DNA of 64,000 bases, taken from assembly GCF_000260115.1 (NCBI RefSeq), contig NZ_JH651379.1, positions 2,397,466-2,461,465 on the forward strand, written 5' to 3'. The notes beneath the pieces were generated by a model. That model was not told the DNA's origin. It was given only the letters and a program-made list of their open reading frames with translations, and did not search any database. Below are positions 8,326 to 17,760 of this stretch, in pieces. Each line of letters starts with the position of its first letter. Position 1 is the stretch's first letter. The DNA is from Galbibacter orientalis DSM 19592. Its GTDB lineage: Bacteria; Bacteroidota; Bacteroidia; Flavobacteriales; Flavobacteriaceae. A program made the position numbers and the translations under genes.

Positions 8326-9785
8326 AGGTTTTTCTTTTTTATATAGTTACTCACAATTTTACCAGAAATTAATGCTGGTGGAACTCCTGGCCCTGGAACT
8401 GTAAGTTGCCCGGTATATAACAAATTGTTAATTTTTTTATTTTTAATACTTGGTCTTAATACCGAGGTTTGTAAAAGTGTATTTGCTAAACCATATGCGT
8501 TCCCTCTACAAGAATGGTATCTCGACTTAAAGTCTGTTACTCCAAAAGATTTTTTATATACAATTCTATCCTTCAAATTTTCTCCAGTGCAGGCTTCCAA
8601 TCGTTTTAAAATAAGATCTAAATAGTTATCATGCATTGTAACATCGTCTTCTATATCTACAGAAACAGGGATTAAAAAAAAAGCTGTAGACATTCCTTCT
8701 GGTGCTAATGAAGCATCTGTTTTTGAGGGGAAATTTGCATAAAATAATGGATCCTTAGGGAGACATTTTTCATCATAAATTTCTTCGGCATGGGCTTTAA
8801 AGTCGGTATCAAAAAACAAATTATGGTGCGCTAACTTTTCTGTATCTCCTTTAAATCCTATATAATACAAAAATGCAGAAGGAGCAAATGTCTTTTTCTG
8901 CCAATAACTCGATTTATAATTACGTAATTTTGAGGTTAATAGTTTTTCTGTATGTGCATAATCTGCACCAGAAACTACCAAATTACAATGAAATAAATTT
9001 GTTTTTGTCTCTACCCATGAAACTTCTTTTCCTTCCAATTCTATCGACATAACCTCTTGGTTGGTAAGATATTTTACCCCTAAAGACTTCCCTAAAGAAA
9101 CCATTGCTTTTACAATTTCATTCATTCCTCCTTCTGGATACCAAGTTCCTTTACCAAAATCGGCATAATTCATAAAATTGTAAAATGCAGGTGTTTTTTC
9201 TGGTTTTGCTCCCAAAAAAAGTACTGGAAACTCTAATATACTTTGGAGCTTTTCATTATTGGTAATCTTTTTTACTTCCGAAGTTATATTGGTAATAAAT
9301 AAATTAAGTCTAGAAATAGTCTCGGCAGTGACTAATTCTGAAATTGAAATTCCAGGCTTGTAAACTAATTCTTGCATCGCGATAGAATAATTTGTTTTTG
9401 CCTCATCAATAAATTTTTTTAGCTTACTACCACTTTCTGGGTCTATAGATTCAAATGTTTCAATAATTTTATCTAAACTATCACCAATTGTTATAACATC
9501 GTCCTTACCAAAAAATACTTTATAAGCAGGCGATAATTTTTTAAGCTGATAATAATCGGAAACTTCCTTTCCGAAGTCGTTAAAAAAGCGCTCAAAAATA
9601 TCGGGCATCCAATACCATGATGGTCCCATATCAAATTTAAAACCTTCTTCCTCCAAAACAGACGCACGTCCTCCGAGCTGTTCATTTTTCTCCAAAACAA
9701 CAACATTTCTACCCGCTTGCTGTAAATAACAAGCAGTAGCCAATGATGAAAATCCAGAGCCTATTACAATAACATCATTATCCAT
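8322..9785 (-). CDS. crtI: Phytoene desaturase
   Basis: A 487-residue flavoprotein with an N-terminal FAD-binding Rossmann motif VIGSGFSSLATACYLQ (residues ~7-22), the ENxxxLGGRAS segment, GPSWYWMPD, and the C-terminal desaturase signature LYTGQLTVPGPGVPPALISG (about residues 456-475). It desaturates phytoene to lycopene using FAD at the membrane. It is the first gene of the crt operon and the nearest one to the regulatory inverted repeats at 9796-9864. Confidence 0.93.
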   Translation of the reverse strand: MDNDVIVIGSGFSSLATACYLQQAGRNVVVLEKNEQLGGRASVLEEEGFKFDMGPSWYWMPDIFERFFNDFGKEVSDYYQLKKLSPAYKVFFGKDDVITIGDSLDKIIETFESIDPESGSKLKKFIDEAKTNYSIAMQELVYKPGISISELVTAETISRLNLFITNITSEVKKITNNEKLQSILEFPVLFLGAKPEKTPAFYNFMNYADFGKGTWYPEGGMNEIVKAMVSLGKSLGVKYLTNQEVMSIELEGKEVSWVETKTNLFHCNLVVSGADYAHTEKLLTSKLRNYKSSYWQKKTFAPSAFLYYIGFKGDTEKLAHHNLFFDTDFKAHAEEIYDEKCLPKDPLFYANFPSKTDASLAPEGMSTAFFLIPVSVDIEDDVTMHDNYLDLILKRLEACTGENLKDRIVYKKSFGVTDFKSRYHSCRGNAYGLANTLLQTSVLRPSIKNKKINNLLYTGQLTVPGPGVPPALISGKIVSNYIKKKNL

Positions 9786-9795
9786 ATAAGCAAAA

Positions 9796-9824
9796 AGATG
9801 TATTTAATTTGTTGAGATACATCT
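9796..9824. promoter_or_regulatory. Inverted repeat AGATGTAT-N13-ATACATCT upstream of crtI
   Basis: Perfect 8-bp arms at 9796-9803 and 9817-9824 in the crtI leader, starting 11 bases upstream of the ATG. Flavobacterial crt operons are commonly controlled by MerR/CarH-type regulators; no such gene is in this window, so operator status is inferred from symmetry and position. Confidence 0.45.
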
Positions 9825-9828
9825 ATTG

Positions 9829-9864
9829 TTTTGTTTAATTTTTACACTATAAAGTTAAACAAAA
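9829..9864. promoter_or_regulatory. Inverted repeat TTTTGTTTAA-N16-TTAAACAAAA upstream of crtI
   Basis: Perfect 10-bp arms at 9829-9838 and 9855-9864. The 16-base spacer contains the AT-rich segment that could hold the promoter core. It lies directly beyond the first inverted repeat, giving two adjacent candidate binding sites for the crt promoter. Confidence 0.45.
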
Positions 9865-10096
9865 AAATCAATAAGCTATAATAACTTTCAAGAAAAAAAT
9901 TAATTTCCTACAATATACAGAAATCTAAAAATTATGATTCAATAAAACTCAAAGAAAATAAGACATAACCTACTGAAATTCAGCACCATTATTTGCTACA
10001 TCTGAAAGAATTGACTACATTTAAATAACTATTTAATCTTACAAACACCCCATAGCAGTTTCACCCCAACCTCTATAAATTCTTTTTTATATTAGG
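9865..10096. other. Divergent intergenic region between crtI and the giant surface protein
   Basis: Very AT-rich DNA with the two inverted repeats on the crtI side. On the right it leads into the gene at 10097 with an A-rich leader (TATTAGGATG). I see no consensus TAnnTTTG element and no small gene. Confidence 0.5.
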
Positions 10097-13000
10097 ATGA
10101 AATTAAAATGGTATACATTAATCTTTGTAGGTGTGTTATGCATTGCTAAAATCAATGCGCAACGGCTAACTATTGATAATAACCAACCACTTCCAGAGTT
10201 AATTGAGGGGAGTTTTGTAGAGGGTTGTGTAGAAATTTTAAATGTGAGTTCTCCCATTAATGGTATGGCTACTGGTATTGAAAGCTATGGATATTTTAGT
10301 AATAATGCTCCCTCCTTTCCTTTCTCTGAAGGAATTGTAATTACCACTGGAGCTATTAACCAAATTAGTGGATCGGTTAATGGTGAGTTATTAAGTGCTG
10401 GAGATGAAAATTGGAGCGGAGATCCAGATTTAGAGGTTATTACTGGGGTTACAGAAACCTTTAATGCTACTACAATTGAATTTGAATTTATTGCAGGAAC
10501 AAATACTATTAGCTTTAATTACTTACTAGCTTCTGAAGAATATTCCAATCATTTTCCATGCGAATATTCTGATAGTTTTGCTTTTTTAATTCAACCCGCC
10601 GATGGATCCAAACCCTATCAAAATATAGCTTTAATTCCTAATACAACTATTCCAATTGCTACAAACACTATCCACCAAGAGATTGTAGGATTTTGCGATG
10701 CTGAAAATGAAGAGTTTTTTGATGGATATAATATAGGAAACACAAACTTTAATGGACGTACTGTTCCACTTACTGCAACTGCAAATATAGAACCCAATAA
10801 ACCCTATAGGATTAAACTTATTGTAGCAGACCAAAGAGATACTCTCTCCGATTCTGCTATTTTTATTGAAGCACATAGTTTTACTACGGAAATAGATTTA
10901 GGTCCTGATATTAGCACCTGTGCCAGCGCCGTTAAATTAGATGCGAGCATTCAAAATCCGCAAGCTACTTATGAATGGTTTTTAAATAACGTAAAACTTC
11001 CTCAAACCACTTCTTCTATTATTGCAAACGAACCCGGTGGAAATTTTAAAGTTATTGCATCTATTCCTCTTGGCTCAAATATGTGTACTATTGAAGATGA
11101 AATTAATATTAGTTTAAGCACAGAGCAAGCTTCTACTACCCTCAGCGATTTTATAAAATGTGATGCTGAAAATGATGCTTCTGAAACTTTTAATCTTTCA
11201 GAAAAAGATGAAGAGGTCTTAAATTCTCTAGGAAATACAGGTAATTACACCATTACTTACCACCTAACCGAAGCAGATGCTAATTCCAGTAGGAATCCGC
11301 AAACTACTGTTATAAATAGTAGTAATCCGCAAACAATTCATGTAAGAATAGAAGAAAACGAGAGTGGTTGTCTTGCTTTTAATCATTTTAATCTTATTGT
11401 GAATCCGCTTCCTATTGTAAATAATGATATTACACTAGAGAAATGCGACACCAATGTGGTGGGCTCTGAAAGTTTTGATCTTTCTGAAATTACTCCTCTA
11501 CTTATTGATGATGAAAACAAGTACGTAGTTACCTACCACGAAACTCAAACAGCGGCAGATAGTGGTATAAATTCTGTAAGTGAAAATTATATAAGCTACC
11601 AAGAAACTAAAACACTATTTGTACGTATTAGAGACCCTATTACCCGATGTTTTGCTACAACAACGGTTACACTAAAAATTAAAAAAGGGGTTCTTCTTTC
11701 AACAACAGTGAACTCCATTGATGCATGCGACAATGATTTGGACGGATTTGCAAACTTTGATCTTATAAGTGCTGCACAGCCTATTATTGAATACCTAACA
11801 AACGTTTCTATTAGTTATCATCTTACCAATCAAGATGCTTTAGATGGGGTAAATCCAATTGATAACCCATCTAATTTTACAAATACTACTTCTTTTGAAC
11901 AAATTATTTATATAAGAATTATCAATACAAATTCTGGATGTATTACTTTGGGGTACATAAGACTTTTTACGAATAGACTGTTGAGTGACACTAATTTAAA
12001 TCCGTTTTATGTTTGTGACGATGAACTTAATGACGGAGTTGAGATTTTTGATCTTTTAGAAATTGAAACTACCATTGCCAGTATTGTTCCTAATGTAAAT
12101 GTTACTTTTTATTTAACGGAAACCGACAGAGATAATCAACTTAACCCTATTGATAAAAACCTCCCTTTTACAAATACCCAAAATCCGCAATCATTATATA
12201 TTACTATTAGCGATTCTAATTGTTCTGAAGATGATGAGATAGAAATTGGAGTAACACCTCCCATTCTAATAAACCCCATAGGAAATCAACAAATATGTGA
12301 TGATAGCCAAGATGGATTTACCACAATAAACCTAACGCAATATAGTAACCATTATAAACAGGGAAATCCGAGACTTTCTGTATCCTATTTTTTATCTGAG
12401 GAGGATGCTGAAAGCAATACTAATCTTATTCCAAATTCTCTTTTATTTGAAAACACATCAAATCCACAAAAAATAGTGGTTAGGGTAACAAATACTGTAA
12501 CTCAATGCTTTGGATTAGATAACTTTGAAATTGAAGTCCTCCCCATTCCTATTGCTAACCAACCTACAGATATTTTTGTTTGCGATAATGATGATGACGG
12601 AATTGCCACAATTGATCTATCTGAAAAGAGAACAGAAATAGTTGGGAGTTCTTCTACAAGTACAGTTCGGTTTTTTCCTTCAGAAGAAGATGCAAATAAT
12701 AGTAGTAATGAAATTATAAATCTGAATAATTTTAGTAGTAATTCTACCAAAATTTTTGCGCTTATAGAAAATCCTGTTAATACATGTAACTCTATAGTTT
12801 CCTTTGACATTATTATTTCTTCCAAACCTCAAAAAAAACCTATCTCAGATTATGAATATTGCGACACTAATAACGATGATGTTGGGATATTTATATTTAA
12901 CTCCAAAGACGATGAGATTCTAAATAGACAGACTCAAAAACAAATTACCTATTACACCTCATTACAAAATGCAGAAAATAGAACTTCGGCAGCTAATAAA

Positions 13001-14941
13001 AACCTTCCATTTACAAATACTGAAAATCCGCAAACAATATATGCTCGAATAGAAAATACTGCGGATCAGAATTGTTATGAAACTGTTTCTTTCGATTTGG
13101 TTGTGGTGGATGGGCCAGAATACAACCCTCCTACCGACCTATATACTTGTGATGATATAAGTAATAATGGACAAGAGATCTTTGACTTACAACCTGTAGA
13201 AAACGAAATCCGAAATGGATTTCCAGATATAGCAGGTGTTAGTTTTTATTATTCTGAAATAAATGCTATCAACAACACCAATTCCCTCCCTTATTCTTAT
13301 GAAAATATCGAAAATCCACAAACTATTTTTACTAGAATCGAGTCCAATAATGGGTGTTTTCAAGTGGTAGAATTTGAATTAAATGTTGTAATTGTAGGTT
13401 TGGTTAACGATCCTGCTCCTATTATTGCCTGTGATGATGATTATGATGAAATAACTACTTTCGATTTGACAGATGAAAACATTGATATCCTTGGAATACG
13501 GCAAGACGATGTGGTTCTTGATTTTTTTTATACGGAAGTAAATGCAGAAGCTAATACCAATCCTATTTCAAATCCTGAAACTTTTGTAAATACCACCAAC
13601 CCCCAATTAATATATGTAAGAGCTACCAATACTGTTTCTAATTGCTATTTAATTGTTCCGTTAGATTTACATGTTGAGGGACCACCTCTTTTAAAAACCT
13701 TCAATACCTTAAGCCTATGCGCTGATAATATGAATACTGTTTTACTCTCTGATTTAGACATTCAAATTGCACAAAACCCTTCCAAAGTATCCATTTCATA
13801 TTTTCCTAACCTAACGGAAGCTGAAAACAATACTAATGAGCTAAATACTATTTATGAGCCAATAAATTCTATAAATACTTTATATGCTCGAGTTACTAAT
13901 ACCACCTCTGGGTGCTTTATTATTACAGACATTTACATTGAAGTATCCGACTTACCAAAATATAACATCCCTCCTACACTCCGTAAATGCTCAGAAAGTT
14001 TAACTGCAAATTTTGACCTGAGTATACAGTCGGATTTTATTCAAGTTTCCCCAATTCCAGAAGCACAACAAATAGGTTATTTTACAAACCATGAGGATGC
14101 TGTGTCAAATACAAACTCCTTAGCTTCCGAAGAAATTTTAAATTTTGAAGCAATAAATGGAGATGTGATTTTTGTGAGATTAAAAAGCCAAAAAACAGGT
14201 TGCTTTATAACTACCTCATTTGAGATAAACATCAACCCATTTCCTACTATTCCTATTCAAGATGTTACCGTAAAATGTGCTGCCAACTCCCAAACAACAA
14301 TAAGTGCAGCCACTGGCACTACCGGAGAAACTTATTTATGGTCTACTGGAGCTACTACTCCAGAAATTGTACTAAATAATGATGGAGATTATTGGGTTAC
14401 TGTAACCTCCTCTTTGGGGTGTAGTAACACCAAAAACTTCAAAATATCAACCTCCCGAACAGCAAGTGTTTTAACTATTGAAGAAATTATTTTTACTGAT
14501 GAAAATAGTATTGTTGTAAATGCAAGTGGAAGTGATAACTATATATTTTCTTTAGATGATAGCGCACCTCAAAACAGTAATGTATTTGAGGATATTCCCA
14601 TAGGTTATCATACTGTAACTGTAGCAGATTTATATGATTGTGTAGGAATTGCACAACAACAAATTTTAGTTTTAGGATTTCCAAAATTCTTTACCCCAAA
14701 TGGAGATGGAACCCATGAAACTTGGCATCTTACAGACGCCGATATACGTTCCAATGCAACAGTTTCTATTTATGACCGTTATGGTAAACTTTTAAAAGTA
14801 CTAAATGCTAATGACCCTGGTTGGGATGGAAAATTTAATGGTAGAGACATGCCAGAAACCGATTATTGGTTTAGGGCAGCTATTGCAAACAATGAAGATT
14901 TAATCATTGCAAAGGGGCATTTTAGCTTGGTTAGAAATTAA
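10097..14941 (+). CDS. Giant secreted repeat protein with type IX secretion (type B) sorting domain
   Basis: A 1,614-residue protein. Residues 1-21 are a signal peptide ending KINAQ. About 35-265 resembles a choice-of-anchor L domain (GYFSNNAPSFPFSEGIVITTG; LLASEEYSNHFPCEYSDSFAF in parts). About 266-355 is an Ig-like module. About 356-1370 holds eleven degenerate repeats of ~93 residues; most show a CD(D/N)-rich start, F(D/N)L, a (V/I)xYxxT strand with a DA/NA helix, N(P)Q-(T/L/S)IY(V/A)R, and a conserved Cys before a final strand. Another Ig-like and a SprB-like module follow, and the C-terminus is a gliding-motility-associated type B domain starting FFTPNGDGTHETWHL. The likely role is a surface adhesin or matrix protein exported by the T9SS and attached or released. 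Its stop overlaps that of the convergent ROK gene. Confidence 0.85.
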   Translation: MKLKWYTLIFVGVLCIAKINAQRLTIDNNQPLPELIEGSFVEGCVEILNVSSPINGMATGIESYGYFSNNAPSFPFSEGIVITTGAINQISGSVNGELLSAGDENWSGDPDLEVITGVTETFNATTIEFEFIAGTNTISFNYLLASEEYSNHFPCEYSDSFAFLIQPADGSKPYQNIALIPNTTIPIATNTIHQEIVGFCDAENEEFFDGYNIGNTNFNGRTVPLTATANIEPNKPYRIKLIVADQRDTLSDSAIFIEAHSFTTEIDLGPDISTCASAVKLDASIQNPQATYEWFLNNVKLPQTTSSIIANEPGGNFKVIASIPLGSNMCTIEDEINISLSTEQASTTLSDFIKCDAENDASETFNLSEKDEEVLNSLGNTGNYTITYHLTEADANSSRNPQTTVINSSNPQTIHVRIEENESGCLAFNHFNLIVNPLPIVNNDITLEKCDTNVVGSESFDLSEITPLLIDDENKYVVTYHETQTAADSGINSVSENYISYQETKTLFVRIRDPITRCFATTTVTLKIKKGVLLSTTVNSIDACDNDLDGFANFDLISAAQPIIEYLTNVSISYHLTNQDALDGVNPIDNPSNFTNTTSFEQIIYIRIINTNSGCITLGYIRLFTNRLLSDTNLNPFYVCDDELNDGVEIFDLLEIETTIASIVPNVNVTFYLTETDRDNQLNPIDKNLPFTNTQNPQSLYITISDSNCSEDDEIEIGVTPPILINPIGNQQICDDSQDGFTTINLTQYSNHYKQGNPRLSVSYFLSEEDAESNTNLIPNSLLFENTSNPQKIVVRVTNTVTQCFGLDNFEIEVLPIPIANQPTDIFVCDNDDDGIATIDLSEKRTEIVGSSSTSTVRFFPSEEDANNSSNEIINLNNFSSNSTKIFALIENPVNTCNSIVSFDIIISSKPQKKPISDYEYCDTNNDDVGIFIFNSKDDEILNRQTQKQITYYTSLQNAENRTSAANKNLPFTNTENPQTIYARIENTADQNCYETVSFDLVVVDGPEYNPPTDLYTCDDISNNGQEIFDLQPVENEIRNGFPDIAGVSFYYSEINAINNTNSLPYSYENIENPQTIFTRIESNNGCFQVVEFELNVVIVGLVNDPAPIIACDDDYDEITTFDLTDENIDILGIRQDDVVLDFFYTEVNAEANTNPISNPETFVNTTNPQLIYVRATNTVSNCYLIVPLDLHVEGPPLLKTFNTLSLCADNMNTVLLSDLDIQIAQNPSKVSISYFPNLTEAENNTNELNTIYEPINSINTLYARVTNTTSGCFIITDIYIEVSDLPKYNIPPTLRKCSESLTANFDLSIQSDFIQVSPIPEAQQIGYFTNHEDAVSNTNSLASEEILNFEAINGDVIFVRLKSQKTGCFITTSFEININPFPTIPIQDVTVKCAANSQTTISAATGTTGETYLWSTGATTPEIVLNNDGDYWVTVTSSLGCSNTKNFKISTSRTASVLTIEEIIFTDENSIVVNASGSDNYIFSLDDSAPQNSNVFEDIPIGYHTVTVADLYDCVGIAQQQILVLGFPKFFTPNGDGTHETWHLTDADIRSNATVSIYDRYGKLLKVLNANDPGWDGKFNGRDMPETDYWFRAAIANNEDLIIAKGHFSLVRN

Positions 14942-15858
14942 ATTGTAGGCAAACTATTTTTCATCTCGTTCCAAAACTCATTATTGAACGTATGAGAGGC
15001 TCCAATTATATTTGCTTCTTCTGTATTGTCAATTATTTTTATAGACAACGGGAGTATTTTATTAAACTCTTCCTCTAAAGAAGGTAAAAACAACGCTGAA
15101 GATTTTGCTATACTTCCACCAATAATTAATACATCTGGTTTAAATTTTAATAGATAGGGAGTCATAAAAGCTACCATATTCTTATTAAACTCCTTAAATA
15201 TTTCTATAGCAGCTGCCCTGTCGGTATCCAAAATACATTTAACCCCATGTACATCAACATCGTTAAAGTTCTTTTTGTATTTATTAAGAAACCAGCGCGT
15301 AGAAAAATAATCATCCGAGATTCCTTCTTTAAATTTCTTATCCCATAAGCACCCATTTTCTGGAATAGATTCTCCACTAATTAATGGGGTTTGTTTGTCA
15401 AAAAAAGCAGCCCCAAAACCTGTTCCTAAAGTAATGGCTACTACTTTATCATTTTCCATTTCTCCTTTATGTAAAATACTTCCAAGTCCAAACGCAGAAG
15501 CATCATTTAAAAAACGGAGTTTTATTTTTTTATCGATAAGATATTTAGGCAGTTCTTCAACAATAGAAACATTATACAATGCTTCGTACTTATCGTTCAC
15601 TTCAAACATTGCAATTCCCTCTTTATATAAAAAAGGGCCTGGCATTGCAAAGCCTATTCCCTCAATTAATTCGGGAGCTATACTTTCAATCGACTTATTT
15701 ATGGTAGTTGCCCATCTCTTTAAGATCTCCGTTTTACTTCCTTTTGAATCTACTTCATCATGAAAATAGGTGTTCGAAATTATTCTATGACCATCTTTTG
15801 CAATGGCGGCACAACTAATATGGCTACCTCCTACATCTACTCCAATAGTTATTGGCAT
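14938..15858 (-). CDS. ROK-family sugar kinase (glucokinase-like)
   Basis: A 306-residue ROK protein: phosphate loop GVDVGGSHISC (residues 6-16), catalytic Asp119 in FLNDASAFGLG, adenosine loop ITLGTGFGAAFFD, and a second nucleotide segment DVLIIGGSIAKSS. The zinc-binding CxCGxxGC cluster of canonical ROK glucokinases and repressors is missing; the corresponding stretch is IPENGCLWDKKFKEG. It would phosphorylate a hexose (or use another phosphoryl donor) in the cytoplasm; substrate cannot be read. It has no DNA-binding domain, so it is an enzyme rather than a repressor. The last four bases overlap the convergent surface-protein gene. Confidence 0.75.
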   Translation of the reverse strand: MPITIGVDVGGSHISCAAIAKDGHRIISNTYFHDEVDSKGSKTEILKRWATTINKSIESIAPELIEGIGFAMPGPFLYKEGIAMFEVNDKYEALYNVSIVEELPKYLIDKKIKLRFLNDASAFGLGSILHKGEMENDKVVAITLGTGFGAAFFDKQTPLISGESIPENGCLWDKKFKEGISDDYFSTRWFLNKYKKNFNDVDVHGVKCILDTDRAAAIEIFKEFNKNMVAFMTPYLLKFKPDVLIIGGSIAKSSALFLPSLEEEFNKILPLSIKIIDNTEEANIIGASHTFNNEFWNEMKNSLPTI

Positions 15859-15946
15859 CTCTTCAATTTTTGCGCAAGATACTAAACCGATTTAGCAATT
15901 AAAAGTATATTCGATATTTGATACGCTATTTTTGATAGAAATAGAC

Positions 15947-15985
15947 TCCCTCGGGCCAAGCCCATGAGCTATTCAAAGGAAAATA
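15947..15985 (+). repeat. Degenerate hairpin unit preceding repeat copy 1
   Basis: CCCTCGGGCCAAGCCCATGAG followed by CTATTCAAAGGAAAA resembles the first third of the 122-bp element that follows at once (CTCAAGGCAAGCCTACGAGG then TATTCAAAGGAAAA), so the hairpin part appears to be tandemly duplicated here. Confidence 0.5.
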
Positions 15986-15987
15986 AA

Positions 15988-16110
15988 TCAACTACCTCAA
16001 GGCAAGCCTACGAGGTATTCAAAGGAAAAATATTTTAACCCATTTAGACGTAGAACACTTCGATACACTCAGAACAGGCTCTGGGAAATAAAACCCTCAA
16101 TGAGGGATTA
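15988..16110 (+). repeat. Dispersed ~122-bp intergenic hairpin repeat, copy 1
   Basis: Begins TCAACTACCTC and ends CCCTCAATGAGGGATTA. The first 30 bases can fold as two nested stems (ACCTC../..GAGGT outside AGGC-AA-GCCT), the end as CCCTC-AAT-GAGGG. It shares roughly 80% identity by eye with copies at 49458 and 60341. Its final TTA is the reverse complement of the LacI gene's stop codon, so the element abuts and completes that gene. Confidence 0.85.
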
Positions 16111-17136
16111 GTTTCTTTTTTTAGAAGATTCTCTAACTATTAATGAAGATTCCAAGGTAATTGTTTGCTTACTTTTAGAACTATCTTTCTTTTTTATAAG
16201 ATCCAAAATTAAAGACATTGCCATAGTGGCCATTTCTTGGGTTGGTTGAGAAACTGCGGTAATAGTGGGGCTATAAGTTTTAAATAGTTCATTATCGTCA
16301 AAAGTGATGATTCCAATGCTATTTATTAAATCTGGATACTCTTGCTTAATAACTTTTAACCCTGATTGCGTTAGGTAGTTGGTTGCAAAAAGAATTGAAT
16401 CTATTGATGGATTTTCTTCCATGAAATCCTTAATATACCTCTCACTATTTCCTTGAGTGGTTTCTTCAAAAGGAATTTGAAGCGTATAATTAGGAATATT
16501 ATATTTTTCTACAACCGCTTCATAACCTTCTAATCTATCTGCCATCTGAGATTGTATTGCATCAATAGTAATATAAGCAATGTTCCTAAATCCATTTTCA
16601 AATAAATGAATTACAGCATTCTCTGTTGCAGCTTTATTATTTGTAATTACATAATTGGCTTCTAAGGACGCAAAATATCTATCAAAAAGCACCACAGGGA
16701 TATTCTCATCTAATAAATGAGCAATCGTTTTATCTAAATTAGGAGAGGGTACAATTATAAACCCATCTACTTGCCTATCTTTAAAGAGATTTATTAATTC
16801 TATAGATTTTTTATCATCATTATCATTACTACAAAAAAGAACTTTATATCCTTTTTTATAGGCTAAATCTTCAATCAATCTAGCAAGTTGAGCAAAGAAT
16901 AGGTTAGAAATATCTTCTACCATAAACACCAAAATTTTAGACTGTCCAGTCCTTAAACTTTGAGCTATTTGATTGGGAGTATAATTTACTTCTTGTACAT
17001 ATTTTAAAACCTTTTCAGTTAATGCCTTTGATATATGCTTTTCTTCTGCTTTTCCATTTAAAACAAAGGAAACTGTGGTAACAGAAATATTTAAATGAGC
17101 AGCAATATCTTTAATTGAAATACGTTTTTTCTTCAT
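16108..17136 (-). CDS. LacI-family transcriptional regulator
   Basis: A 342-residue repressor. The N-terminal HTH is ISIKDIAAHLNISVTTVSFV (residues 5-24) followed by the hinge YTPNQIAQSLRTG. The periplasmic-binding-protein-like ligand domain covers about 60-335 (ILVFMVEDISNLFFAQLARL; VDGFIIVPSP; NIPVVLFDRYF; IGIITFDDNELF). It binds DNA in the cytoplasm and probably responds to a sugar or sugar phosphate. Neighbours are the ROK kinase and, 624 bases away, the arabinose operon, so a catabolic role is likely, but no matching operator could be assigned. Its stop codon lies in the terminal bases of a dispersed repeat. Confidence 0.9.
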   Translation of the reverse strand: MKKKRISIKDIAAHLNISVTTVSFVLNGKAEEKHISKALTEKVLKYVQEVNYTPNQIAQSLRTGQSKILVFMVEDISNLFFAQLARLIEDLAYKKGYKVLFCSNDNDDKKSIELINLFKDRQVDGFIIVPSPNLDKTIAHLLDENIPVVLFDRYFASLEANYVITNNKAATENAVIHLFENGFRNIAYITIDAIQSQMADRLEGYEAVVEKYNIPNYTLQIPFEETTQGNSERYIKDFMEENPSIDSILFATNYLTQSGLKVIKQEYPDLINSIGIITFDDNELFKTYSPTITAVSQPTQEMATMAMSLILDLIKKKDSSKSKQTITLESSLIVRESSKKRN

Positions 17137-17645
17137 TATCTATAAGTAAATTATTACTAGGTAATATTTTTCATTAAGACTTCTAATATAAATAAATTTA
17201 ATTTAACACTTTGCACATTATAAGCAATCCTAATTCTAATAGTATTTCTATTAACTCAACTAAGTTGGTTGTACCTTAAAACCTTACCCTCTATAAAACA
17301 CAACCTCCATTTAGGTAAAAAGATGACCTGTTTGAGTGTTATAATGATGTTATTTATTAGAAAGATGCTATTTTTAAACGATAGAATGAAAATTATAATT
17401 AGTTAGATTAAAATTTTGGGGATTTTAATTAAAGTTTAAGGGAAATAGATTTAAATTTTATTGATTGGGATTAAAAACATCTATTTTTAACCCTAACACA
17501 GCTTCTTTTAATCTAAACACACTTACTTTTTACATAAAACTATCTCTAAAACACTTAAACAATAGTGCAGCTTAGTTAAAGGCTTCAGGCAATAGATAAA
17601 CATTTGACTGTTCAATCCAAAATTTTAAGGTAACTCCCTAAAAAT
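17137..17645. other. Long AT-rich intergenic region without a gene
   Basis: About 510 bases upstream of the LacI gene and beyond the 3' hairpin of the symporter gene. It is very AT-rich with no frame of convincing composition. I see no tRNA, repeat copy or riboswitch. It presumably contains the LacI promoter, but no TAnnTTTG element stands out. Confidence 0.5.
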
Positions 17646-17684
17646 ATATGCATTCATACTAATTACTTAAGTATGAATGCATAT
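17646..17684 (-). terminator. Perfect 15-bp inverted repeat downstream of the arabinose operon
   Basis: ATATGCATTCATACT (17646-17660) and AGTATGAATGCATAT (17670-17684), loop of nine bases, 77 bases past the symporter stop. It has no poly-U tract on either side, so a protein-binding or processing hairpin is an alternative to a terminator. Confidence 0.5.
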
Positions 17685-17760
17685 TGTATAAACTCGTGCA
17701 AAAAAATTGAAAGCTTAGTACGATTCTACCAAAACAAGTTCTATTTTTATATTCTAACCT

